This document shows positions 1 to 8,402 of a DNA stretch of 64,000 nt, piece after piece. The translations under genes were made by a program, and so were the position numbers. This DNA is from Coriobacteriaceae bacterium. GTDB lineage: Bacteria > Actinomycetota > Coriobacteriia > Coriobacteriales > Atopobiaceae. Within the stretch, counting starts at the first letter, position 1. Every line of letters starts with the position of its first letter. The stretch covers positions 186,001 through 250,000 of the forward strand of contig SFGZ01000003.1 in assembly GCA_004557505.1 (NCBI GenBank), in the 5' to 3' direction. The notes below the pieces were generated by a model that was not told the origin of the DNA, did not search any database, and saw only the letters and a list, made by a program, of their open reading frames with translations.

Positions 1-641
1 CGGTTGATCCCGCGGCCGCTCTCGCCACGCCCAAGGGCGCACGCCGCCTCCCAAAGACCATGTCCGACGAGGACGTGCGGAGGCTCCTCTCGACGTGCGA
101 CGCGGAGGCGCCGACGGGCCTCAGGGATCGCGCCTTCCTGGAGCTGCTCTACGCCTCCGGCGCCCGCATCTCCGAGGTCTCGCGCCTCGACGTCCCCTCC
201 ATCGACTTCGGCCGACGCCAGGCGACGCTCTTCGGCAAGGGCTCGAAGGAGCGGATCGTGCCCCTCTATGGGATCGCGCTCGACTGGGTTGGACGCTACC
301 TTGACGAGGCCCGTCCCGTCCTGTCAGCCGCCGCCAGAGGCGGACGGGCGGAGGGGCCGGAAGGCGCGCTTCTCCTCTCCACCCGTGGCAGGCGCATGAG
401 CGCCGACGCCCTGCGCACCGCCTTCGAGGCACACGTGCGCCTCGCGGGGCTCGACCCCGGGCTCACGCCGCACGCCATGCGGCACACCTACGCCACCGAG
501 CTCGTCTCGGGCGGGGCCGATCTCAGGAGCGTCCAGGAGCTTCTCGGCCACGAGAGCCTCTCGACCACGCAGGTCTACACGCACCTCTCGGTCGAGCGGC
601 TCAAGGACGCGGCGCGCCGGGCGCATCCGAGGGCGCGCTGA
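1..641 (+). CDS. xerC: XerC-type tyrosine recombinase, 5' truncated by window edge
   Basis: Carries the C-terminal catalytic half of a Xer tyrosine recombinase, the enzyme family that resolves chromosome dimers at dif. The frame is open from base 3 through the ATG at 60, and the upstream residues (VDPAAALATPKGARRLPKTM) match the Xer linker before the catalytic domain, so the true start lies outside the window. All active-site elements are visible: Arg in SGARISEV, Lys in GKGSKER, HxxR in HAMRHTY, His in LLGHESL and the nucleophile Tyr in TQVYTHL. Position just upstream of rpsB-tsf-pyrH-frr matches xerC in other actinobacteria such as Mycobacterium, which favours XerC over XerD; the sequence alone does not fully separate the two. 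Confidence 0.85.
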   Translation, partial: VDPAAALATPKGARRLPKTMSDEDVRRLLSTCDAEAPTGLRDRAFLELLYASGARISEVSRLDVPSIDFGRRQATLFGKGSKERIVPLYGIALDWVGRYLDEARPVLSAAARGGRAEGPEGALLLSTRGRRMSADALRTAFEAHVRLAGLDPGLTPHAMRHTYATELVSGGADLRSVQELLGHESLSTTQVYTHLSVERLKDAARRAHPRAR

Positions 642-700
642 CGCCCCGTGGCCCCCCAATCAAGGTGAAACGATGGAAGGGGGCATCTGCGGCCGGCCCC

Positions 701-730
701 TTGCCCGCAGCGCCTTCTCCCTGCTATACT
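701..730 (+). promoter_or_regulatory. Putative rpsB promoter
   Basis: TTGCCC at 701-706 and TATACT at 725-730 are separated by 18 bp, and a TG one base upstream of the -10 (722-723) makes it an extended -10. It lies between the xerC stop and rpsB, leaving a leader of about 150 bases. Confidence 0.6.
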
Positions 731-888
731 CTCCAATCGCTGTGCAAATGCCCAGCATGTCGCTGCCAGGCGGCAACATCACACACGCACGACGACTCGA
801 AGCCCATGGTGCCCCAGGCTCCAAGCCAGGCCAGGGGTGGCGCTTCGGGGATGACATCGCGCGGAGGACCAACCAATGGAGGTCAAAC
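731..888 (+). other. Long rpsB 5' leader, possible S2 autoregulatory RNA
   Basis: About 150 non-coding bases lie between the promoter and the S2 start. Bacterial rpsB-tsf operons are often feedback-regulated by S2 binding the rpsB leader. Local GC-rich inverted segments exist (for example around 755-775 and 800-835), but I cannot fold the leader reliably, so the regulatory role is inference from position. Confidence 0.3.
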
Positions 889-1683
889 ATGGCTGCTAAG
901 GTTACTATCCAGACCCTTCTCGACGCAGGCTGCCACTACGGTCACCAGACCCGCCGCTGGAACCCCAAGATGAAGCCCTACATCTTCGGCGAGCGCAACG
1001 GCATCTACATCCTGGACCTCAAGCAGACCCTCTTCGACGCCGACAAGGCCTACACTTTCCTTCGCGAGACCGCTGCCAAGGGCGGCAAGGTCCTCTTCGT
1101 GGGCACCAAGAAGCAGGCCCAGGAGCCCGTCCAGGTGCAGGCGGAGCGCGCCAGCATGCCCTACATCAACCAGCGCTGGCTCGGCGGCATGCTCACCAAC
1201 TTCGTGACCATGCGCTCCCGCATCGCCCGCATGGAGGAGCTCGAGGCCATGGTCGAGGACGGGCGCATGGGCGCCCTGCCCAAGAAGGAGCAGGCCCTGC
1301 TCACCAAGGAGCTCGACAAGCTCCAGAAGAACCTCGGCGGCGTCCGCGACATGACCGCCCTCCCGCAGGCCATCTTCGTCGTTGACACCAAGCGCGAGGA
1401 GATCGCCGTCCGCGAGGCCAACCGCCTCCACATCCCCGTCGTCGGCCTCCTCGACACCAACTCCGATCCCGACGTCATCGACTACGGCGTGCCCGCCAAC
1501 GACGACGCCATCCGTTCCGTCTCCCTCATGTGCGAGCTCGCGGCCGACGCCGTGCTGGCCGGCACCGGCGAGACCCAGGTGAGCGCCGAGGAGATGCAGG
1601 CCGGCGAGGCCACCGCCCCCGTCGCGACAGAGGAGGCCTCCACCCCCGCGGCCGAGGCCCCTGCGGCCCCCGCGGCCGAGTAG
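889..1683 (+). CDS. rpsB: 30S ribosomal protein S2
   Basis: S2 sits on the body of the 30S subunit and is needed for S1 attachment and initiation. The 264-residue product starts MAAKVTIQTLLDAGCHYGHQ, the family signature, followed by RRWNPKMKPYIFGERNGIYI, the LFVGTKKQAQ segment and the C-terminal DTNSDP motif. An open frame extends upstream to 673, but the ATG at 889 is preceded by GGAGGT (878-883) and matches the conserved S2 N terminus. The C terminus carries an Ala/Glu/Pro-rich tail of about 35 residues, longer than in E. coli. tsf follows 38 bp downstream, the usual co-transcribed pair. Confidence 0.97.
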   Translation: MAAKVTIQTLLDAGCHYGHQTRRWNPKMKPYIFGERNGIYILDLKQTLFDADKAYTFLRETAAKGGKVLFVGTKKQAQEPVQVQAERASMPYINQRWLGGMLTNFVTMRSRIARMEELEAMVEDGRMGALPKKEQALLTKELDKLQKNLGGVRDMTALPQAIFVVDTKREEIAVREANRLHIPVVGLLDTNSDPDVIDYGVPANDDAIRSVSLMCELAADAVLAGTGETQVSAEEMQAGEATAPVATEEASTPAAEAPAAPAAE

Positions 1684-1721
1684 CCCCTCGCCCACACCAC
1701 CACCAACCCCAGGAGGTTCAC

Positions 1722-2591
1722 ATGGCACAGATTACCGCCGCCCTCGTCAAGCAGCTCCGCGAGATGACCGACTCCCCGATGATGGAGTGCAAGAAGGCCC
1801 TCGTCGAGGCTGACGGCGACCTTGACAAGGCCGTCGACGTCCTCCGCAAGATGGGCCTCGCCAAGGCCGTCAAGCGCGCCGGCCGCGAGACCAACGAGGG
1901 CACCATCGCGATCTACGTCTCCGACGACGCCAAGGTCGGCGGCATGGTCGAGCTCACCTGCGAGACCGACTTCGTGGGCTCCAACGACAAGTTCAAGGAC
2001 TTCGCGCGCGCCGTTGCCGAGGTCGTCGCCAAGGGCGACCCCGCCGACGTCGACGCCCTCAAGGCCTGCCCCATGGGCCAGGGCACCGTCGAGTCCGAGC
2101 TCACCGAGATGATCCACGTCATCGGCGAGAACATGAAGGTCAACCGCTTCGTCCGCCTCACCGCCGAGAACGGCGCCATCGGCTACTACATCCACCACGA
2201 CGGCAAGCACGCCGACATGGTGAGCTTCTCCTTCTCCAAGCCCGAGACCGCCGAGGCTGCCGAGTTCAAGACCTTCGCCCACGACGTGGCCATGCAGGTC
2301 GTCGCCAGCAACCCCGTCTCCGCCGTGCGCGATGACGTCCCCCAGGACGTCATCGACCACGAGATGGGCATCTACAAGGCGCAGGCCGCCGAGTCCGGCA
2401 AGCCCGAGGCCATCCAGGAGAAGATCGCCCTCGGCAAGCTCGAGAAGTTCTACAAGGAGAACGTCCTCACCGAGCAGCTCTTCGTGAAGGACTCCGGCGA
2501 GACCATCTCCTCCCTCGCCAAGAAGGCCTCCAAGTCCCTTGGCGATGACATCAAGGTCGTCACCTTCCTCCGCTTCAACTTCGGCGAGTAG
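1722..2591 (+). CDS. tsf: Elongation factor Ts
   Basis: EF-Ts catalyses GDP/GTP exchange on EF-Tu. The 289-residue protein begins MAQITAALVKQLREMTDSPM, with the UBA-like N-terminal domain, then the TDFV element (CETDFVGSN) that contacts EF-Tu, and ends in the C-terminal dimerisation region. AGGAGGT at 1711-1717 fixes the ATG at 1722; the longer open frame upstream overlaps rpsB and is not coding. It is followed by a strong terminator, closing the rpsB-tsf operon. Confidence 0.97.
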   Translation: MAQITAALVKQLREMTDSPMMECKKALVEADGDLDKAVDVLRKMGLAKAVKRAGRETNEGTIAIYVSDDAKVGGMVELTCETDFVGSNDKFKDFARAVAEVVAKGDPADVDALKACPMGQGTVESELTEMIHVIGENMKVNRFVRLTAENGAIGYYIHHDGKHADMVSFSFSKPETAEAAEFKTFAHDVAMQVVASNPVSAVRDDVPQDVIDHEMGIYKAQAAESGKPEAIQEKIALGKLEKFYKENVLTEQLFVKDSGETISSLAKKASKSLGDDIKVVTFLRFNFGE

Positions 2592-2623
2592 CCCTTTCGG
2601 CTCACAAGGAAGCGCTAACCCAC

Positions 2624-2664
2624 GCCCCGGCAGGCCCACCTCTTGCCGGGGCGCCTTCTTGTCT
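2624..2664 (+). terminator. Rho-independent terminator after tsf
   Basis: Nine-bp perfect stem GCCCCGGCA (2624-2632) with TGCCGGGGC (2644-2652), 11-base loop, followed by a pyrimidine-rich GCCTTCTTGTCT tail. It ends the rpsB-tsf transcript before the pyrH unit. Confidence 0.75.
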
Positions 2665-2822
2665 CCTCCTCGCGTGACGCCTGCCTCTCGGCGTGTCCTC
2701 CGTATGCAGAGACCCCGCACTGGCCGAGGGCGCGCCCGAGCTTTCCCGGCGCTCTGATAGAATCGACTGAGTTATGGCTGTGACGCATAGCGGTCGTGAC
2801 GCCCCGACGAATGGAGGATGGC

Positions 2823-3551
2823 TTGTCGACCTACAAGTACCAGCGCGTTCTTCTGAAGCTCTCCGGCGAGGCCCTCATGGGTGACCAGGACTTCGGCATT
2901 GACCCCAAGGTGCCGCAGAGGCTCGCCGACGAGATCAAGCCCGTGTGGGAGGACGGCGTCCAGGTGGCCGTCGTCGTGGGCGGCGGCAACATCTTCCGCG
3001 GCATCCAGGGCGCGGCAGCCGGCATGGACCGCGCGCAGGGCGACAACATGGGCATGCTCGCGACGGTGATCAACGCCCTCTCGCTCCAGGACTGCTTCGA
3101 GCGCAACGGCATGGATTGCCGCGTCATGAGCGCCATCGAGATGCACCAGGTCTGCGAGACCTACATCCGCCGCCGCGCCATCAGGCATCTCGAGAAGGAC
3201 CGCGTCGTCATCTTTGCCGCCGGCACCGGCAACCCCTACTTCACCACCGACACCGCCGCCGCGCTTCGCGCCTGCGAGATCGGGGCCGAGATCCTCATGA
3301 AGGCCACCAAGGTCGACGGCATCTACGACGCCGACCCCGTCACCCATCCAAACGCGACCAAGTTCGATACCATCACGTACAAGGACGTCCTCGCCCGCGA
3401 CCTCAAGGTCATGGACGCTACCGCCACGGCGCTCTGCCATGACAACAAGATGCCCATCATGGTCTTTGACATGGGCCAGAGCGGCGTCTTGATGAGCGCG
3501 CTCGCGGGCGAGGACGTGGGCACCACCGTCATCGAGGAGGAGCAGTCATGA
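2823..3551 (+). CDS. pyrH: UMP kinase
   Basis: Phosphorylates UMP to UDP in pyrimidine nucleotide synthesis; bacterial hexameric amino-acid-kinase fold, cytosolic. The product contains LLKLSGEAL, VVVGGGNIFRG, the nucleotide-site MGMLATVINAL and the TGNPYFTTDTAA substrate loop, all diagnostic. Start choice: GGAGG at 2813-2817 sits five bases before TTG 2823, giving (M)STYKYQRVLLKLSGE, 242 residues. ATG 2811 in the same frame lies inside the ribosome-binding site and is less likely. Its end overlaps frr by ATGA, implying translational coupling. Confidence 0.93.
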   Translation: MSTYKYQRVLLKLSGEALMGDQDFGIDPKVPQRLADEIKPVWEDGVQVAVVVGGGNIFRGIQGAAAGMDRAQGDNMGMLATVINALSLQDCFERNGMDCRVMSAIEMHQVCETYIRRRAIRHLEKDRVVIFAAGTGNPYFTTDTAAALRACEIGAEILMKATKVDGIYDADPVTHPNATKFDTITYKDVLARDLKVMDATATALCHDNKMPIMVFDMGQSGVLMSALAGEDVGTTVIEEEQS

Positions 3552-4093
3552 GCCAGTACACCGACAGGGCAAAAAAGCACATGGACAGGTGCCTGGAGGC
3601 CCTCCAGGCGAACTTCTCCCGCGTCCGCACCGGCCGCGCGAACCCCCGCATCCTCGACCCCATAAAGGTCGACTACTACGGGCAGCCAACGCCCATCACG
3701 CAGCTTGCCGGCGTGAAGGTGCCCGAGGCCTCGATGATGGTCATCGAGCCGTGGGACAAGTCCGCCCTCAAGAGCATCGAGAAGGCCATCGAGGCGTCCG
3801 ACCTGGGCATCACGCCCTCGAACGACGGCGTCTCCATCCGCCTCCCCTTCCCCAAGCCCACCGAGGAGCGCCGCCGCGAGCTCGCCCGCGAGTGCAGGGA
3901 CATCGCCGAGGAGGCCCGCATCTCCATCCGCAACGCCCGTCGCGACACCAACAGCAAGCTCGACCGCGACGAGGAGCTCTCCGAGGACGAGGTGTCCCGC
4001 GAGAAGAAGGCCGTCCAGAAGCTCACGGATGACTATGTCAAGCGCGTCGACGCCATGCTCAAGGAGAAGACCGCAGAGGTCATGGAGATCTAG
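3548..4093 (+). CDS. frr: Ribosome recycling factor
   Basis: With EF-G, splits post-termination ribosomes. The 181-residue length is close to the family norm of about 185. Recognisable motifs are the N-terminal helix ending VRTGRANPRIL, the VDYYG domain II start, and the C-terminal helices (RRELAR, ARISIRNARRD). The start codon overlaps the pyrH stop, and uppS begins on the base after its stop. Confidence 0.97.
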   Translation: MSQYTDRAKKHMDRCLEALQANFSRVRTGRANPRILDPIKVDYYGQPTPITQLAGVKVPEASMMVIEPWDKSALKSIEKAIEASDLGITPSNDGVSIRLPFPKPTEERRRELARECRDIAEEARISIRNARRDTNSKLDRDEELSEDEVSREKKAVQKLTDDYVKRVDAMLKEKTAEVMEI

Positions 4094-4879
4094 GTGCGGA
4101 CAGACCAGAAGAAGCTCGGGGAGTACTACGCCAACCCGCCCGAGGACATATGCCTCGCCGACGTCGACCTGGACCGCATGCCCCGTCACGTCTCGATCAT
4201 CATGGACGGCAACGGGCGCTGGGCGCAGGCCCGCGGGCTCGACCGCTCCGAGGGGCACGTCGCCGGCGTCGACTCGCTGCGCGAGGCCGTCACCACGAGC
4301 GTGCGGCTCGGCCTCGACGCGCTCTCGGCCTATGCCTTCTCGACCGAGAACTGGCGCCGGCCCCAGCACGAGGTCGACCTCCTCATGCACCTCTTCGCGA
4401 CCACGCTCCTGAACGAGCTTCCCCTCTTCCACCAGGAGAACGTCCGCCTGCGCTTCCTTGGCGACGTCGACGCCCTCCCACGGGAGACCGCCGACGTCTT
4501 TCGCGAGGGGCTTTCCCAGACGGCCGATCATACCGGCATGACATTTGCCCTGGCGGTGAACTACGGCTCCCGCGCCGAGATCGCCCGCGCCGCCCGGAAG
4601 CTGGCGTCCGAGGTCGCGGCCGGCGCGTTGCGTCCCGAGGACATCGACGAGCAGAGCGTCTCGTCTCGCCTCTATACGGAGGGCCTGCCGGACCCGGAGC
4701 TCCTCATCCGCACGTCGGGCGAGATGCGCCTCTCCAACTACCTCCTCTGGCAGCTCGCCTACACCGAGTTCTACGTGACGCCCACGCTGTGGCCCGACTT
4801 CTCGCGCTGGGACTTCCTGCGGGCGGTCCGCGCGTTCCAGGGCCGCCACCGCCGATTTGGGGGTGTCAGCGAGCGTTGA
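4094..4879 (+). CDS. uppS: Isoprenyl (undecaprenyl) diphosphate synthase
   Basis: cis-Prenyltransferase making the C55 lipid carrier for peptidoglycan and other envelope polymers from FPP and IPP. GTG start directly abuts frr; 261 residues. The catalytic Asp is residue 38 in IIMDGNGRWAQ, followed by FSTENWRRP and the C-terminal IRTSGEMRLSNYLLWQ, where most homologues have GEQRISNF. It works with dxr, ispG and ispH in this window, which supply its substrates. Confidence 0.95.
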   Translation: MRTDQKKLGEYYANPPEDICLADVDLDRMPRHVSIIMDGNGRWAQARGLDRSEGHVAGVDSLREAVTTSVRLGLDALSAYAFSTENWRRPQHEVDLLMHLFATTLLNELPLFHQENVRLRFLGDVDALPRETADVFREGLSQTADHTGMTFALAVNYGSRAEIARAARKLASEVAAGALRPEDIDEQSVSSRLYTEGLPDPELLIRTSGEMRLSNYLLWQLAYTEFYVTPTLWPDFSRWDFLRAVRAFQGRHRRFGGVSER

Positions 4880-5829
4880 GCGACAGAGGCCCCGAGAGGC
4901 AGCAGGACAGGCACGAGAGCGTGGGCATCGACCGTCACATCGACAGGCTCGAGGACAGGCGCGACGCCAAGGAGGCGCGCCGGTCCGCGGGGGCCCTTGC
5001 CGGCCAGCGCGCCCGCGGCTGGACCGAGCGGCTGCTCACGAGGACCACGTCGGGGGCCATCTACGCCATCGTGGTGCTGGCCTGCCTCTACGCGGGCCCC
5101 GTCGCCACGACGCTCATGGTCAGCGCCATGGCCTGGCTCTGCTGCTCGGAGTTCTTCCGCATCGTGCGCATGGGCGGGCGCATGCCCAACGAGGTGGTGG
5201 GCCTTGGGGCGGCGGTGCTCTTCCCGCTCGCCGCCTACGCCTACGGCCTCAGGGGCCTTGTCATCGTCCTCTTCCTGCTGCTCGCCGCCTGCGCCGCCTG
5301 GTACGTCTTCACGCCCCGCGCCAACGCGGCCGATGTCGCCATCACGGTATTTGGTCCGCTCTACACCTCGCTCACCTTCTCGAGCCTGGTCATGGTCCGC
5401 GTGTTTGACGGCGGGCTGACGGGTGCCACGCTCACCTTCGGCGTCATGCTCTCCGTCTGGGCGAACGACGCCCTGGCCTATGTGGTGGGGTCGAGGCTTG
5501 GCGCCCACAAGCTTGCGCCACGCATCTCCCCGCACAAGAGCTGGGAGGGGTTCTACGGCGGCATCGTCGCCTCCGTCGTGGTGTGGGTGGCCATGGCCGC
5601 CTATGGCGTGGCCGACCTCGAGACGCCCCTCGCCATCACAGGCGGGCTCTTCGTCGGCATCGCCAGCGTCGTCGGCGACCTCTTCGAGTCACGCCTCAAG
5701 CGGGGCGTGGGCGTCAAGGACTCCGGCAACTTTATGCCGGGTCACGGCGGCCTCCTCGACAGGTCTGACTCCATGCTCTTCGGCAGCATGGCTGCATACT
5801 TCGTACTCTTCTTTGGGGGAATCCTATGA
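4876..5829 (+). CDS. cdsA: Phosphatidate cytidylyltransferase
   Basis: Integral membrane enzyme converting phosphatidic acid and CTP to CDP-diacylglycerol. About eight hydrophobic segments follow a charged N-terminal stretch of about 50 residues. The C-terminal family signature is visible: ESRLKRGVGVKDSG followed by FMPGHGGLLDRSDS. I chose TTG 4876, which overlaps the uppS stop (TTGA) and has a G-rich stretch upstream; GTG 4921 in the same frame is an alternative that would remove 15 residues. It overlaps dxr by ATGA. Confidence 0.92.
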   Translation: MSDRGPERQQDRHESVGIDRHIDRLEDRRDAKEARRSAGALAGQRARGWTERLLTRTTSGAIYAIVVLACLYAGPVATTLMVSAMAWLCCSEFFRIVRMGGRMPNEVVGLGAAVLFPLAAYAYGLRGLVIVLFLLLAACAAWYVFTPRANAADVAITVFGPLYTSLTFSSLVMVRVFDGGLTGATLTFGVMLSVWANDALAYVVGSRLGAHKLAPRISPHKSWEGFYGGIVASVVVWVAMAAYGVADLETPLAITGGLFVGIASVVGDLFESRLKRGVGVKDSGNFMPGHGGLLDRSDSMLFGSMAAYFVLFFGGIL

Positions 5830-7025
5830 GCTTGTTCCCGTCCCCGGACACGCGTCCCGCGCGGCCGCGCCCGCTGAGGCTCGCGGTCCTGGGGTGTTCC
5901 GGGTCGATAGGCATGCAGACCCTCGACGTGTGCCGCCAGCACCCCGACCGTCTCAAGGTCGTCGCCCTCTCGGTGGACTCGTCGTGCAGGGCGCTTGTCG
6001 CTGCGGCGCGCGAGTTTGGCTCGACGCATGTTGCCGCGGCCGACGCCTCCCGCAGGGCCGACCCCGCCTTTCTGGAGTTGCCCGCCGGGTGCGAGGTGGG
6101 GTTTGGCCCCCAGGCCGTGACCGAGCTCGCCGAGCTTCCCGACGTCGACTGCGTGGTCAACGCCGTGGTGGGGGAGGCCGGCATGGCCGCCGGCCACGCC
6201 GCCCTTCTGGCCGACAAGATCCTCGCCTACGCGAACAAGGAGTCGATCGTCGTCGCCGGCGACCTTCTCATGCCCCTTGCCAGGCCGGGCAGGCTCATCC
6301 CCGTTGACTCCGAGCACAACGCCATCTACCAGTGCCTCGTTGGCGAGGGGGACTCCGACCTCGCGCGCATCTGGCTCACGTGCTCGGGCGGCCCGTTCTA
6401 CGGCATGACGAGAGGCCAGCTCGCCTGCGTGACCCCCGCCGACGCGCTCGCGCACCCCACCTGGACCATGGGCGCCAAGATCACCATCGACTGCGCGACG
6501 CTGGCCAACAAGGGCCTGGAGGTCATAGAGGCGCACCACCTCTTTGGCATGGGCGTCGACGACATACGCGTGCTCGTGCAGCGCCAGAGCCGCATCCACT
6601 CCATGGTCGAGTTCATCGATGGCTCGGTGAAGGCGCAGCTTGGGCCCTCCGACATGCGCATCGCCATCCAATACGCGCTGAGCTACCCGGAGCGCTGGGG
6701 CGCCCCCGCCACGCCCGTCGACTGGTGCCGCGAGGCGCCCGTCACCTTTGGCGAGGCGGACGAGAAGACCTTTGGGTGCCTTGCCCTCATAAAGGAGGCC
6801 GGACGCATCGCCGGCACCATGCCGTGCGCCGTGAACGCCGCCAACGAGGTTGCCAACGAGGCCTTCCGTGCCGGGAGGTGCGGCTTCCTCGACATCGAGC
6901 GCGTCATCGCCGGGGTCATGGACGCAACCGAGGCCGCCCCCGTCGAGAGTTTGGGGCAGCTCGCGGAGGTCGATGCGAGGTCGCGCGAGGTCGCGCGGTC
7001 CCTTGTGGACGCGAGGTGCGCATGA
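5826..7025 (+). CDS. dxr: 1-deoxy-D-xylulose 5-phosphate reductoisomerase
   Basis: Catalyses the committed step of the MEP isoprenoid pathway (DXP to MEP, NADPH-dependent). The 399-residue product has the NADPH fingerprint LGCSGSIGMQTLD near the N terminus, YANKESIV, the metal-site PVDSEHNAIYQ, the flexible-loop region CSGGPFYG and HPTWTMGAKITIDCATL. It is co-translated with cdsA and rseP through ATGA overlaps at both ends, as in many bacteria where dxr and the M50 protease are adjacent. Confidence 0.96.
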   Translation: MSLFPSPDTRPARPRPLRLAVLGCSGSIGMQTLDVCRQHPDRLKVVALSVDSSCRALVAAAREFGSTHVAAADASRRADPAFLELPAGCEVGFGPQAVTELAELPDVDCVVNAVVGEAGMAAGHAALLADKILAYANKESIVVAGDLLMPLARPGRLIPVDSEHNAIYQCLVGEGDSDLARIWLTCSGGPFYGMTRGQLACVTPADALAHPTWTMGAKITIDCATLANKGLEVIEAHHLFGMGVDDIRVLVQRQSRIHSMVEFIDGSVKAQLGPSDMRIAIQYALSYPERWGAPATPVDWCREAPVTFGEADEKTFGCLALIKEAGRIAGTMPCAVNAANEVANEAFRAGRCGFLDIERVIAGVMDATEAAPVESLGQLAEVDARSREVARSLVDARCA

Positions 7026-8401
7026 TGGGGGCCCTCTCCGCAGTCTTCTGGGGCGTGGTCGTGCTCTCGCTTCTCGTCTTCGTACACGAGGGCGGGCATT
7101 ACCTCGCCGCGCGCGCGTGCGGCGTCCGCGTGACCGAGTTCTTCCTCGGCATGCCCTGCCGATTCAAGCTCTCGCACAAGAGCAGGGACCACGGCACCGA
7201 GGTGGGCGTGACGCCCATCCTGCTCGGCGGCTACACCCGCATCTGCGGCATGGAGAACCCCACGGACGAGCTCTTGGGCGAGGCCCTCATGGCCGTCCAG
7301 CGCGCCGGCAGGGTCTCCGTTGCCGACGTGGCCTCCCAGATTGGCTGCGACGCCGAGAGGGCCTGCGGGCTCCTCGCCACGCTTGCCGACTGGGCCGCCG
7401 TGAGGCCGTTCTATGACCCGGCCCTCGGCGAGCTCGCGGGCCAGTCGGACTGGCCCGCGAGCTTCGAGACCCTCCGCCGCGATGCCGGCCTCCTCACAGA
7501 GTACGACCGCGGCCACGACTTCTCCCAGGCGGGCACCACCGACTACGGCGAGCCCCGCGACCCCGGCATGAGCGCGGGGGAGTTCCTCGCGCACGAGCGG
7601 GGGCGCACCTACCTTGGCTGCGGCTTCTGGCGCCGCTGCGCGATGCTCCTCGCGGGGCCTGCGGTCAACCTGCTCGTGGCGCTGGTGGTGGTCACGGGCT
7701 CCCTCATGGTCATGGGGGTGCAGGTGGCCTCGAACGAGCCCGTGGTCGGGAGCGTCTTTGCGGGGTCGTTCGCCGAGGCGGCGGGCCTTGAGGCCGGCGA
7801 CCGCATCACGGCCGTGGACGGCGATGCCGTCTCCGCCTACGACGAGCTGGTCGCGGCCATCAGGCCCTACCTCGAGACCGGCACCGACTTCTCCCTTGGC
7901 TACGAGCGCAACGGGGTGCCGCACGAGACGACCGTCGACCTCGAGGACGGCCAAGGCGCGGAGTATCTGGGCATCACCAACCAGGCCTACACGTACTATC
8001 CCTCGCTTGGCCAGGCAATCCGCAGCGCCGTGGCATATGGCGGCCTGGTCGCCGGGTACGCCGTGAAGCTCATCGTGCCCACGCACACCATGGAGGTCCT
8101 CGGTCAGTCGAGCTCGGTCGTGGGCATCTCGGTCATGGCCTCCGAGGCGGCGTCTGCCGGCATTCCCACGCTCGCGTTCTTCATCGGCGCGATCTCGATG
8201 TCGCTCGGCTTCATGAACCTGCTCCCCATACCGCCGCTCGACGGCGGGAAGATCCTCATCGAGATCGTCCAGGCCGTCTCGAGGCGGCAGGTGTCCGCGC
8301 GTGCCCAGAGCATCGTGAGCTACGTGGGCATCGCCTTCTTCCTCCTCATCTTCGTCATGTCCATGAGAAACGACATCGTGAACTTCGTGATTGGCGGCTG
8401 A
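7022..8401 (+). CDS. rseP: RseP-type site-2 metalloprotease with an unusual insert
   Basis: Intramembrane zinc protease of the M50 family, which cleaves transmembrane anti-sigma factors and signal-peptide remnants. HEGGH at residues 22-26 lies in the first membrane segment; the third zinc ligand region is PIPPLDGGK near residue 405; a PDZ domain lies around 230-305. Length is 459 residues. Unusually, about 120 residues (about 76-200) separate the first part of the protease from the second membrane segment and contain a helix-turn-helix-like stretch (RVSVADVASQIG, then ERACGLLATLADW). It overlaps dxr by ATGA; ispG starts one base after its stop. Confidence 0.92.
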   Translation: MMGALSAVFWGVVVLSLLVFVHEGGHYLAARACGVRVTEFFLGMPCRFKLSHKSRDHGTEVGVTPILLGGYTRICGMENPTDELLGEALMAVQRAGRVSVADVASQIGCDAERACGLLATLADWAAVRPFYDPALGELAGQSDWPASFETLRRDAGLLTEYDRGHDFSQAGTTDYGEPRDPGMSAGEFLAHERGRTYLGCGFWRRCAMLLAGPAVNLLVALVVVTGSLMVMGVQVASNEPVVGSVFAGSFAEAAGLEAGDRITAVDGDAVSAYDELVAAIRPYLETGTDFSLGYERNGVPHETTVDLEDGQGAEYLGITNQAYTYYPSLGQAIRSAVAYGGLVAGYAVKLIVPTHTMEVLGQSSSVVGISVMASEAASAGIPTLAFFIGAISMSLGFMNLLPIPPLDGGKILIEIVQAVSRRQVSARAQSIVSYVGIAFFLLIFVMSMRNDIVNFVIGG

Positions 8402-8402
8402 C

